From assembly GCA_021234155.1 (NCBI GenBank), contig JAJEKV010000039.1, positions 13,093,156-13,157,155 of the forward strand: 64,000 bases of DNA, in the 5' to 3' direction. The DNA comes from Isoetes taiwanensis. Taxonomy: Eukaryota > Streptophyta > Lycopodiopsida > Isoetales > Isoetaceae. This document shows positions 11,485-23,140 of this stretch, in pieces; within the stretch, counting starts at the first letter, position 1; each line of letters opens with the position of its first letter. Below the pieces are notes generated by a model. The model did no database searches and was not told the origin of the DNA. It worked only from the letters and a program-made list of their open reading frames with translations. The translations under genes and the position numbers were made by a program.

Positions 11485-12600
11485 ATTATAGAGAAAAGCT
11501 AGCTCCCTCACGAATTGTTGTGGCGGAGGATAAGGCTGGACAACTAGTGGCAGAACATACAGCGGTCGATTATTGGCCCATATCGATGGGTCAATAATCG
11601 ATGAATCCCTTTCTTGAGGGGGCATGTTTGAGATTAAAGTTAAAGCATATATGAGTGATGAAAAATTTTCTGGAATGATCTTGACACAAGATTGAAATAC
11701 CTTGGCTCTGCATAATTCATTCTCGAGAGCATAGCTCATCACAGCTTGCTACCATGTGCCTGAGAGATGCAAGGCATAGGGATGTAAATACCACATGATT
11801 TATGTGCATTGGCCATTAGGGTCGAACATGCTCACAAGCTCAAATTTGCCATGGGCTCAAACATGCGACCATGCTCAAACCGCGACACATAGCCAAACAT
11901 GCCACCCGAAAACCAAGCATTGCCTCCTTAGGATTGAACATGCGCGGCATGCCCTAGGCTAAAATGCCACCTACACTCAAACTGCCACAGCACCGCATTG
12001 GCTCAAACACATACACATAGCGTGCCCGCAGAAACCAAACATGCCACGCAAGAGCTCCGAAACATGTCACCCAGGAGGCTCAAACATGAGGCGTGAAGCT
12101 CAAACATGCCACCCTAGGCTCAAAACATGTCATATAACAGCTACCCGCAGAAATTTTGAGAAACATGCCATCCTAGGCTCAAAGATGCCACATGGACTCA
12201 TTAAACCGTCACATAGGCATGTTTGAGCCTTACAGCTATCCATCCCTAGGCTCAAACGTACTAGCGTGCATGAAGGCTGAAACATGCCATCTAAGCTTCA
12301 AACATATCCCGCGAGGCTCAAACATGCCACCCGAGGGCTCAAAATGACAAGTGGCTCCAAACGCGCATGCCGCCCGAGGCTCAAACATCCGTTAACATTT
12401 GTAAGTAGTAGCAATAGAAGATTGGATAAATCTAGAATATGAATTTATTTGCATACATAGCTTGGAGCAATGTCTAAATTAGGCAGGGACAGCTTGCATC
12501 ATAAAAAGCGGGCACCCAAAAATTAAAAGTCAAGCGTCGCTATAACAAAACAGCAGTATTACCGCGTCGCATCGCGACGTAAAAGCGGAAGTATTATATC
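11485..12600 (+). repeat. Long direct repeat A, right copy
   Basis: Begins with TATAGAGAAAAGCTAGCTCC and follows the left copy through GGAGGATAAGGCTGGAC near 11525, GGGTCAATAATCGATGAATCCC near 11588, GTGATGAAAAATTTTCTGG near 11653 and CACAAGATTGAAATACCTT near 11686. It then enters the CTCAAACATGCCAC array. Together the two A copies bracket exactly the three B units. The copies differ by many small indels, so they are old or the sequence here is noisy. Confidence 0.7.
11820..12400 (+). repeat. Dense CTCAAACATGCCAC minisatellite, right
   Basis: Well over a dozen imperfect copies of a unit close to GGCTCAAACATGCCACCCTA follow one another, roughly 20-35 bp apart. The core CAAACATG is best kept and CCTAGG or CCGAGG often follows. 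One inverted piece, GCATGTTTGAGCC, occurs near 12218. The array shows no coding frame. Confidence 0.8.
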
Positions 12601-12811
12601 ACGTTTTTGAAGTGCGTCCCATGCGCCATGCGGCGTCTAGACACTTTCTACCAGACGCGGCACTTGAATTAAGGTTTCACAAGGAAGCGAAGACATCGAC
12701 TTTTTGGGCGATTTCCGGTGCTAAAGGCTTGATCGACTTGCAAGAACTATTCTTAAGGTTAGTACATCATGGTTTTTAGATTGAATAGGTTTTTGGATCG
12801 AATCCTTGGCT

Positions 12812-13385
12812 AGACTTCAAATTTTTTTGTCCCCTTTCCTTTCTCTTCTTCTTTGTTCTTCATTATTTTTCTTCCTCATTCTTTCTTCCATGCTTCTATA
12901 CTTCCCATATTCTTTCTTTCCTCATTTCTTCCTCATTTCTTTCTCATGCTTTCTCATTTCTTTTCTCATTCTCATTTCTTTCCAATGCTTTCTCATTTCC
13001 ATTCTTTCCCCTCCCTTCCCTTATTTCATCCTTCTCTTCCCTTCCTTCTCTTCCCTTCCTTCTTTTATTGTTTCTTATTCTTCATTCTTTTTCATTTCTT
13101 CCTCACTTTCCCTTCGATCATTTTATTTCCCTTCCCTTATTTCTTCCTTCCATTCCATTCTATTCCCTTCCCTTCTCTTATTTCTTCTTTTTTTCTTCAT
13201 TCTTTTTTCTTTCTTCTCTTATTTCTTCTCTATTATATCCTTATTTCTTCCCTTCTATTCTCTTATTTCTTCCTCTTGTTTTATTTCTATCTCTTGTTTC
13301 CTATTTCTTCCTCTCTCTTTTTTTTCTTTCTTCTTCGATCTTTTTCTTCTTTGTTCTTATTCTTCTAACGCTTTATTACTTTTGT
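12812..13385 (+). repeat. 560-bp pyrimidine-rich tract
   Basis: Almost entirely T and C with scattered A and very few G. It is built of decayed TTCC, TCATTTCT and CCCTTCC words. Long Phe/Ser/Leu-rich frames run through it in all three + frames, but these only reflect the composition and are not genes. It ends in ACTTTTGTTGCAG (about 13379-13391), which would make a good 3' splice site. Long pyrimidine/purine asymmetry can favour triplex (H-DNA) structures. Confidence 0.85.
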
Positions 13386-13479
13386 TGCAGCTTTCTATTA
13401 CGATTTGGACCCGATAGGATCTTGTGTACGCATGTTCTTCTTTGGGTAAGTTCATCACACTTGCATTTTATTTTTATAG

Positions 13480-13975
13480 TTTTAAGTAGGTTAAAAAAAA
13501 TTGATGGAGTGGTTTGTTCAAGAGCCTGGTCGAAGCTCCACTTTAGAGTGGAAGGACGTATACTACGGATTGAGATCCATGTTCACTAGAATCATCATAT
13601 TTTTCCTAGGTTAAGAATTTGGCTTGTTCAAGGGAATGCGATTATTTCCACCTAGAGTGGAAGGACGGTGTCAGGATTAAGAGTCCACTTTTCTTCTCAT
13701 TCTTAGGTAGGGGTTGCTATGGCAGGACATGAATTAGGCTCCTGCAGTGGGGAGGACCAAGTGTTGAGCCTTAGTTCACATTTATTAATGGAGTTTTGGG
13801 TACTTGGGGGTAGGCTAGGGCAGGACATGAAAGTCACAGGCTCCACCATGAGTGGAGGACCCAGGATATTCAGCCCCTAGTCCCTTATTATTTTTAGATA
13901 GGGTGGCTAGAGAAGGGCATAATTAGAGGCTCCACCACCATGGAGTGGGGAGGACGGGTATTAGGGTCACTGTCC
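13480..13975 (+). repeat. Five-copy minisatellite with an internal small palindrome
   Basis: The core CTCCAC-(few bases)-GTGGA(A/G)GAC recurs five times, with the GTGG of each copy at 13549, 13657, 13747, 13852 and 13945, so the period is 90-108 bp. Each core can fold into a short hairpin (CTCCAC against GTGGAG). Flanking words such as GGCAGGACATGA are shared between copies 3 and 4. No protein frame survives across copies. Confidence 0.78.
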
Positions 13976-14895
13976 AATAATTCTGGCTAATCCGGCCACG
14001 ATCCAACCTATTCTATCTAGCCTATTCCATCGGTCAAAGCCTCCTCTGTTATCTAGCTAAATCACAACTTTTTGATCCGACTATCTAACCTATTTAGTTT
14101 TTCTTTTTCTTTTTGTACTTACCTTTTTTTTTTTTGGTTGGGGGTGAGGAGGCGATGCGCGTGGCAGTAGCGCCCTTTTGCAATTTGATTATATGAAATA
14201 ATACATATAACCGATAAGTATTAGTAGCCATAGGGCATGTGCAAATATGATTATAGAGATCGCATACATGTTTTGATTGTAGTATCATGTTGCATTTACT
14301 TTGTACATGCTTGGTTTTGTATTTATTTTTGTTTTGTTTGCCAGGCATAAAAATGGCTGCATTAAGGCCAGTGCTTGAGTAAGTGAAGTAGCATACTCAT
14401 CGATCAAATATGCTTGCTTATGAACCGTCCCGGACCAGAGCATATGCAAAGCGATGAAAGCAGATACTTGGTTTTGTAGCGTCGATTGAGAAAGAATGTG
14501 GAGTCACGAATTATATGCGAGGTGGCGAGCATGAGATGCAGATTGCAAGATATGATGAGAAGAACTTGCGGAAGTCTTGGGTTGGCAATCTGAGGCGAGT
14601 GGGGGCCTTTACTTAAGTATAAAAGTGCTGCCACTTATAGGCCCCGCGCTAAAATATGCGTGGGGCCGATGGGCTAATTAGGTAAGCGAGAGTGAAAAGG
14701 TGAACACAAAGATGCTTAAGATGGCGATACTTGATCTCCAAAAGATGAGAACGAGGGTAGAAAGAAGTTAGATAGTCTTATCCATGGTAGAGACTCTATT
14801 GAGTGGGGCTTAGATTATCATTGCATGCTCATGATAAATGTCTTTGCATTTATTGATAACATTCTTGTGGATGCTATATAGCGTTGTAAAGTGCA
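13976..14895. other. Anonymous intergenic DNA
   Basis: Nothing recognisable as a gene. A short (CTATTC/CTATCTAGC)-rich stretch near 13990-14100 and T runs near 14125 are the only notable features. Short opposing frames do not carry domain signatures. Confidence 0.45.
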
Positions 14896-15679
14896 TTGGT
14901 AGTAAACAACGCCTTGCCAGAAATCCAGATCTTAGGAACCTTGTACTTTAATGCATATGACTATTATCTTGGCATTGTGTGGAGACACCAAGATAGAAGC
15001 GCATCACTGGATTGTTGGGTGACAAGGTATATCCATTTCAGAGCCCAAGTCAGCCTTGGCCACACTTATGACTATTCCACTGAGGTCTTTTTGTGGAGAT
15101 GAGGCAGGGGACCTAATTGAATCTTGCAGGCTGTGAATGGAAGAGGAACCCTTTCTGGGGAGTACTTGACCCATATTAGAGCCAATTCTCTTCTTATAGG
15201 AGACCGGTCAAAATGCGATACATAGTGCTCCAGAAGGGGTGATCCGCCAGAGATAGTCTTGGTGGAAAGACAAGATGAGACTACCGTGTACAAATCACGT
15301 CCCAAAGAAATAGCTCTTGCTTTCTTTGCAAAAGAGTCCCCATGCCATCAAACTTCAGGTTGGACACACACCCAAAGCTCAATTGCGAGGTCAAACTCCA
15401 TTTGGTGACTCCCTTAAAGAAAATGTGTGGGTGGCTATTGGTGATTGGGACCGCGACCCTCGTTTTTTTTGCAAGGGCTTGAATGCCCCAGTTGAAGAAC
15501 CATTATATGCTACAAGATGGAATGAGTGCGATATCGCTTGGTGGGAGAAAGAGGATTTTTACAACATCATCAGGATAGCCGAGCATCATGGGGGCCGCGA
15601 GATATGGGCATATATATTCAGGAAAGCTACATTCACGAGATGCTCATTGATGATTTTATGCAGAACAATCGCGACATGA
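14896..15679 (+). pseudogene. Unrecognised coding-like remnant, broken into two frames
   Basis: Two + frames, 14896-15102 and 15317-15679, are separated by a stretch with stops in which other open pieces continue. The second frame (120 codons) has protein-like composition, including VAIGDWDRDPRFF and WNECDIAWWEKEDFY, unlike the low-complexity shadows around it. I do not recognise a domain. It may be a piece of a transposon protein or a decayed host gene. Its function should be left blank. Confidence 0.3.
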
Positions 15680-17966
15680 GTTGTGTGTGTTAAGATAACT
15701 TAAGCTGATCGATACTCTAGCACATTGGACATCATCAACATATGAAGGTCAAATGATGATGGATAGAACGGTACACATGGATCGGCCATCTATTGTTAAG
15801 CGTCATGCGTGTGTTCAAAGCAGCGAGAGGCTTTTCTTACGACCATAGTTGTGAGAGAGAGAGAGCGACATATGAAGTGTGGTGATCCACTTGAGATAGC
15901 TAAGCTCTTTTGTTAAATGCTTTAAAGAAGTGATTAATATAATTTTGACTTCTTTATTTGAGGCTTGTTGCAACAAATAAATGTTTTTTTATTGAAAATT
16001 ATTAATGGAAAAGTAATTTATTAATAGAAAAATTATTATTAATGGTAAATAAATTATGTATATTATAATGTTATCACAGTAATTCACGGATTAGGATCGG
16101 CCCTACCGTCACGGCGACCTGAAGAATAAACACAACTAGATCAAAGGGTCAAACAAAGCCCCTTTTTTTGCATCTTGATCTCCTTTTTTTTAGAAGGGTC
16201 AAAAGAGGCACGTTTTTTTCTGAAGCCACGAAATCCCATTGTTGCCACAATTTTGAGCTTAGCTGGCGAGGATCCGATCTGATAAAGGCAAAAAGGCTTG
16301 GGATTTTTTCTTACCTCGAGGTAGTGAGTTTCTAGAAGCGGGTTACGGCACTTGACTAAAAAGCTATCCCGAGGCCCGATTTATTTGTGAGCTCACGGGC
16401 CCTCGTCAATTTAATGGATTTAAGATTTTTCTGCTATGGCATGGCTAGGTTTTGTTCCATCATTACTGTTCTACGGTGGAGTGCTTCATTGATTCCCGAG
16501 TTTAGGAACAGAATCCGGAACCGATTCGTCTATTGTTCTTGGTTCAACTCCCACGGCAATGGGAGTCATCGAGGGCCTTTCGGACATTCAAACTCTCACG
16601 TTCTGCTTGGTAGGCGGGTTTCTTTCCACATTAAAAGGCATTGATTGTTGGATCTGGTCGGTTATACGAAGAAGCCTTAGTACATTGGGTTTTCAAAATG
16701 GAGAGGCTAAATTTCTTCGGTAGGCATAGAATCCGATTGAATATGTTTTCCCGAAGAAGCGTCCAAAATGGCGATGCGACACACTCGAGGAGTTAACTGA
16801 CATAACAAGGGGATGGCGGTAGGGGGCTATGGTTTGGGGTTTCGTTGATGTAGGCTGTTGCTGAACCGATAACATGGCCGTTGAACAGCGTTTAGGGTTT
16901 CAAGCAGGTGAGCATGGAATTTGTTTTGAGTCGATGATTACGGATTGTTTATTACTTTTTGAGAAACTTCAGAAGCTTTTAGGGGTGTCCCCTAATTTGG
17001 AAAACGAGAATCTTTTAAGTGAAGAAGCACTTATCACAGGGTTTTGATCCTCGAAGGTAGAGCAGGTTATGGATCTGCTTGGCCATATCTGCGGTTGTAT
17101 ATAATTTCCCTCTTTGGTATGTTGTTCTTGTCCCTGGTGGTAAAGGTTCATGTTTCTTTGATTTAAATATGGCAGGATCTTATTTAAAATGGAGCCAAGC
17201 CCTTCTCTAGCTGGCATTATGGCATAGCTTTCTTTTTTAGGTTGCAATCTCGTTCGACTCTATTTGAAGAACTTAAGAGTATATAATATGGCGAGGAAGC
17301 GAGGAAATCAACTAATAAAAACAATGCATAGCTATGGCTTGATGCGATGCGGCTTTAGGTTTAATTTTGAGCCTGTCTTACGTACCCATTGAGTGCTCGA
17401 GCAAGGGAGGAAAAAGGACCATAGGTACAGGGGCATATCACGGAGCCTACGAGGGCGCATAAGCATCAGCTTCGGTATTTACTCGCCATTAACATAACTT
17501 TCGGTTTCTACTCGGCTTCATTCTCCAAGGATTTACAAATTACGGAGAGCTGGCAGATTACCTTGATGCAAAGATGCAAGAACATGAGTAAGATGTCAAT
17601 GCATTTAGGCAGCTGTAAAATGCCTTTTACGTATTGCATGCGGCTTTACCATCTTTTTTCTATAAATACATTGCACTTTCTTATCACAAATATATATTAC
17701 GTTTGCCATGTCGGTATGTGAATTTCCATTTGCTCATCTTTTATGGTTAGAATTATTTCACGAGGTTGCGGCGGAGGGTGTGTGAGGAAATAGGCGGTGT
17801 TACAAATTTATTTTGTAGCTTAAAAATATATAAGTTATGTTGGTAAAGCTATGCAGATTAAACATCTTGCTCTGCGTTTTTCTTTCTAATACGTTTTATA
17901 GCATTGTTTGTTTTTGAAAAGATTTTTGACATTTTGTTCCTTAGGAGTAACTATTGCCCATTTTCC
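15680..17966. other. Anonymous intergenic DNA
   Basis: No gene recognised. There is a short (GA) run near 15852 and AT-rich DNA at 15930-16070. Runs of T near 16160-16200 and 16210 give low-complexity frames only. A few protein-like stretches near 16940-17100 are too short and too broken to name. Confidence 0.45.
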
Positions 17967-18167
17967 TCAAGCTGGAAGTAACTCAAATAATGACATTAGT
18001 GCAGCAAGGTCTATTTTGCTCCTTATTTCGCTGATTGAGGCTAAAACCATTTTGATGGTGCCATGCACTTCAAATCCATCATTTGTGATTACCAACCTTC
18101 CCAATACATGCAGGCTTTCATAGGCATTGAGTTGTTGCTCCATTTCCTTTAGATCAAGCTGAGTCAC
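17967..18167 (-). CDS. Hypothetical 66-codon frame, possibly an exon
   Basis: A minus frame starting near 18167 reads MTQLDLKEMEQQLNAYESLH and continues with VLGRLVITNDGFEVHG. The composition is protein-like: charged heptad-like N-terminus, then alternating hydrophobic and charged residues. The frame stays open for some codons upstream of the Met, so the start is arbitrary and it could be an internal exon or transposon remnant. No domain was recognised and no splice pattern could be fixed. Confidence 0.25.
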   Translation of the reverse strand: MTQLDLKEMEQQLNAYESLHVLGRLVITNDGFEVHGTIKMVLASISEIRSKIDLAALMSLFELLPA

Positions 18168-21100
18168 CGGAAAGAAGTCATAACATTTTGGTTGTCTTGG
18201 CGGTTATTTTGCTTTCGGAAAAATTGCGTAAATAACTAATCTGACTCTTTAGATTCGAGGTATGATAGCTGGCACATTGGCATTGGATATAATATTAAAT
18301 TATAGGCTGATTTAACCCAGCTCATACAGAGCACCTTCAATAGTTAAAATACTCCATCTTAAGCATTTAATTTAAGTTTCATGGGAATTCAAGGTAAGGT
18401 GTTCATGGAATCCTACATTTTGACTATCTTTTATGACGGATGGACCATGTATTTGTTTTAAGAAGCTAGACTGAATTGGTACATCACGACTCGAAAATTT
18501 TATTGAAGTTTGCTTGATGGCTTAAGTTGGAGTGATGGAATCTGATCCTTTTGTTGAAATGATGGAGATAATGTAAGTAACAAGTTATGTATGACATTTA
18601 CAAAATATGAGAAATCATTGGAAGCTCAGCGGCTAGATCTATATAGGTGCAAATGTCTTTCTTGATGCTTGATGGATTCTAGAAACACGTACTCATGGCA
18701 TGTACTTCTTTGCATTGGATCAATATTACTTCTTTGCATTGGATCAATACGGATAGATGATGCACAAAGGAGAAGAGATGCAATGGATCGCGATTGACAA
18801 TAAGAAGCACGAAAATATGTTCATCTTTGGTTTAAAGGCTCTCGCGAGGCGCCTAAGATAAATAAGATCAAAGATGGTTGGCCCGGTTGCGAGAGCTTTG
18901 CAGGTGTATGTCCTTGACAGAGCGGACATCTCTTTACCAAAATTAGCCGAACTTTGGTCGCGTTTGTTCAAAAGCGACATGAATCTATTTTTAAGTAAGA
19001 AAAGAGACAATATTTTGCCACAAGGGCCAGGCCAAATTAATTTACTATGTTTTTCATAGTCTCACTTAGTGAAATGATCTATCTAGACTTGCAGTCACAG
19101 CATTAATAATGTATATCAATATTCATGTTAGATCTTTCTTCGTTGTTGATAAATTGTTAGTATAGAATTAAAATGAAAAGGACTACATTATTTAGAGTGT
19201 AATTGACAATTTTGGATAAGCATGAATTTTGGATCAATGGGATGAATGTGTTGCCATTGATATGATTTGATGTCTTTGCCCAAAATCGGGGCGATCTGAG
19301 ATAGTTTGACATAGATCGAAATTTTGGAAATGTCCTTTTTAATATGCTAATCTGGCACTTTAAAATCTTGGGCGTTGCCCAATAATTAAACTTCCATACC
19401 TTGGGTCATTGAGATCAATAAGCTTGCTAAAAGAAAGGCCCACATCGGAGATATCTTGAAATGCTTGCCAAGGAAGAGATGTCTTTAACATTCTGAGGAC
19501 ATGTACTTGATGTATGTCCCTGGTAAGGTATACCTTAGGTGAACTGCTCCTTTAACGAGGAAACCATTCCAAGGACATGCATGATCAAAACATTTCTGAG
19601 GCTCCCAACTTATGCCACGACCTTGTTGAGCATCGTCTAGTCCTATATAATAATATTATAGGGTGTGTCCAGTTGTGCATTCTTAAGCCCTAAATCGGCG
19701 GTTAGATTTGAGTTAACTAATGGTTTAATTGGGCCGAGGATTTGATTAGCAGCTGTTACGAGAAGAACATAAGCGAGGGGAAACCGCAAACAAAGGGTTT
19801 TGCTTCTTGCATCTTGGGTCTCTTGAAACTACTTCAGGCTTCAACCTAAGGTAAGATTCATCCTGAATGGCCTCGGGGCTGAAGCTTAAATCGGGTTGGA
19901 GCAGAAGCAATGGCGGTCCTTTCCATCACGGATGGAAGCTATTTGAGATCTAGTGAGACCTCATTTGCTTCATGAAGAAGCCAAATGACCTTATTTTGTA
20001 AAATCTGACTAACTGTGCGATGCGAGGAGTGAGCTCTACGGGTAGTTCTTGACTGCAGTACTAAATATTAAACTTCATAATACACATGGTTTATGTGTTT
20101 CAATTGAAGTACATCTTTGTAGGTGGATTGGTAGAGGCCTCATGCAACCATGCCTGCAATGGTTTTCAGCGAGGCACAGGTTTCCTCTCAAATGATGTAA
20201 GGTATTGAACTATAGCCATTTTGAGGTTGGAGAAAACTCCAAGAAGGTTTGACTGGTTCCATCCATTTCCATCCTGCATCCTTGCTCTCTTCCATCAAGT
20301 GATGAAAACAAAACATTCTCAACACAAGGGCACTTTTTTTAGCAGGGATAAAGCTGAAAATGATGGGCAAACATGATTCGATGTATATGAATCCATTGCT
20401 TTATGATGTAAAAAGGTGGGTTGAGGGTTGTGTCAGGATTTATATTGGGTTACGTATTTTGTGTTGTAGAGTTGGCATTTGACGGAATGCTTGATGCAGC
20501 CCAGGAAGGGAGCAAATGGAGACGCCCCATTCTGTTGTTCAGCTAATAGTCTTCCCAATCTTTGCAGTGGCGCTTCACGCTATGCCGGAGATGCCAGAGG
20601 AATGTTGTTTTGATGGTAAAGCTCAAAAACCCAAATATACATTTCCTATTTGCACTTTCATCCTCCACACATTGATTTGTCCCTTACTCCCATTTAGAGC
20701 AAATGGGTGGAGTTATACCCCTAGCATAAACAACTACCTTGGAAATGGCATCCCGGGGAAGCTGGGGATGGAGAAGTTGGTAGGCTATTGAAGTTTTAAA
20801 TTAGTATATCGTTTGTATTGTAATGGCGTTGTTAAGCAACTGGCGGGGAATGAGATGCATGGGGCTTGAACAGTATCACACCATTTGTTAACAATATGTG
20901 GAATTGTGTCAAGCTGAGGGCAGTATCCTTATTGTTTCATACTAGAAATTTGTACTTTACTGAAATCTTGCCAATAGAGAGTAGTAACAAAATTGTTACG
21001 TATTCGGCTCATGTAGAGATTTGGTACTTTTTAAAGATTTTGCACTAGATTTGCGAGAAGGAGGCAAAAGTTGACCTTCTGATCCCGATCCAATACATGG

Positions 21101-22904
21101 TATTTTTCCCATTGCTACTTTTCACATTTCGGTTGGAGGCAATTGGGTAGGGAGCCACTTAATTGTCGTGACGAGGCTATGGGTCTGCGTCGGCGATCTA
21201 ATTTTCAGTTTCGTCGACCCTCAGATTATGGTATTGCGGCTGTCAGGTTTGATGATCATTTCTGGCTGGTTTGATGACCTCCAAGTTTCTATGATGTGGC
21301 TTATCTGGCGATAAGCCATGTGACACAATCTAGGGTTTGATGATAGCACGCAGTAAGTTTGTGGCTAAAGTACGTGGCATAATTTAGGGTTGATTGTATG
21401 GCATGATACGAGGGTGCACGAATGTGCCAGCACAACCCTAGAGTTTGATATGCACCCCATACATAAATGCGATAATATAGTTAGGCGTGGGTGCAAGTAG
21501 TCACCTAGTTCTCTCTTCCTTTGTCTCGCTAGTTCGCAGGTTGCATGTTCAAATTAATATAGTCATGGCCAGGCTCAATGTGGCGGGTGCTTTTCTCATT
21601 GTGGCCATCTCTTTTTATACTGATGCGATATTAGGTGGCATCGTATTAATACGCCCCCCTCAGGAAGCCCCAATCACGGTACTTGATAGTAGCCTTGGGG
21701 GCTCATTAGTAGTACATTTAGAGGCGTAAAGTATATTTATGATGGTACTAGTTTTGTAGGTATCATCCTATTATTACAACCCACAACACATAACTACCAT
21801 TGACATTAATTAACAACAAAGGTGAGTTATTTGTTTAAATTAAAATGCATAGGCACATTTTGGTTTTACGGGTTGCAAGGGGGTGACTCAGGATAAGTAC
21901 ATTGGATAGGCATATTCACCTTATTCCTTAATCCTACTGCAGATGCGTGGGATTCATCGTTTGTGGGGTATGCAAGTACAAAATTTGCTATATTGTATAA
22001 ATAAGATTATGTAAAATACTATAAGATTTTAGGAATACTATATGGTGTTTACGTTTTATGCGTGCAAAATACAATTATAGAGACTCTCACCGGCGCCCCT
22101 CACGATCACCCTCAGGTAATGAATATACACCCAAACGAGGGGTTTAAGAATTTTAATTTAAATGTGGTGAGTTTGTGCGTTTGTGACAATTCATATCAAT
22201 AATCGTTATCAATGGAATTTATTCTATTCGAGAGGGTTTATTTTTATATGTTGGATGTTAATGGTTTGTGTTACTTGAAATTTTTAGCCTTAGAGGCATA
22301 GGAAATCACCCCCTCCGTTGTGACAAAATTTTGGAATTCGGCGGAAAAAACTAAATTCATTTGAGGCTTTCATCACGCATGGCTTTTGATTTAATCCTGA
22401 TAAACAAATAGAACATAAGTAAAAGTTACCATAAAATAAGTGATTAGTCAGTATTACGAAAGTCATAAACTTTTAGCAGCACCGCTTTGTATTTTCAAGC
22501 GGAATTTACTTAGTGACCTTTTGGCTCATGATTCTTGTGAACGAGAAACCAAAGTGGGAAACTTTTTACGCTTGTTATACAAGGATCTAGGCTTTCCAAT
22601 AGCGCCTCAAAATCTAAAATAGAACATAAATTTTTTTGCAAGCTTCATTAGGAATGAGCCATAAAACAATATCAATAAGCGCCAATCACAGCCATTATCC
22701 CGGTGGTAGGATGTGAAAGCCTACAAACCCGGCCGAAAAATTTGCTGGGCTTAGCATAGATAACTTAACCAAAACATATCCATATCATACTGCTTATCAA
22801 AAGATGGCGGAGAAGAGCTTTCCAAGCATAATAAAGTCATCTCAGGGAGCTTTGGATCAAAAGTTATGATAAGAAATGTGTTGGCGCACTGCATCTCGCC
22901 ATGA
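18168..22904. other. Anonymous intergenic DNA
   Basis: No gene or named repeat found. A duplication of about 20 bp (ACTTCTTTGCATTGGATCAA) occurs near 18706-18750. Other short frames, for example a + frame at 18874-19059, show no domain. The stretch is AT-rich and resembles old, diverged transposon filler. Confidence 0.45.
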
Positions 22905-23140
22905 CCTTCATGTGCCTTCCATTATGCACCACCGCTAAAAGGGGCTTTTGTTGTGAGCCATTGGTTATTGACCATTATTATATGCATGCGCACAAAGAGA
23001 CTTGTTGTGGCCGTTGGTTATTACCATTATGCGCCGCTGAAAAAGGCTTTTGTTTGGCAGGCGATTTGGTTCCCCATTGACCATTGTCGCCCTGCGCGCA
23101 TAAAAAGGGGCGTGGTTGTTGACCATTGGAAAAAAAGGCT
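22905..23140 (+). repeat. Degenerate tandem repeat, about 55-bp unit
   Basis: About four imperfect copies. Each starts with CCATTAT or CCATTG (near 22919, 22971, 23024, 23081), passes through GC-rich words such as GCGCCGCTGAAAAAGGCTT and ends with TTGTTG plus CATTGGTTATTGA-like text. Copy boundaries are blurred by indels. Confidence 0.55.

Noticed and set aside
7840-12400. CRISPR-like reading of the CAAACATGCC arrays
   Set aside because: Units are degenerate and irregularly spaced with no constant repeat and unique spacers, and the setting is eukaryotic; they are minisatellites.
12806-13589. Three long + frames of 171-203 codons
   Set aside because: They run through a pyrimidine-rich tract in all three frames and consist almost only of Phe, Ser, Leu, Ile and Pro, so they reflect base composition only.
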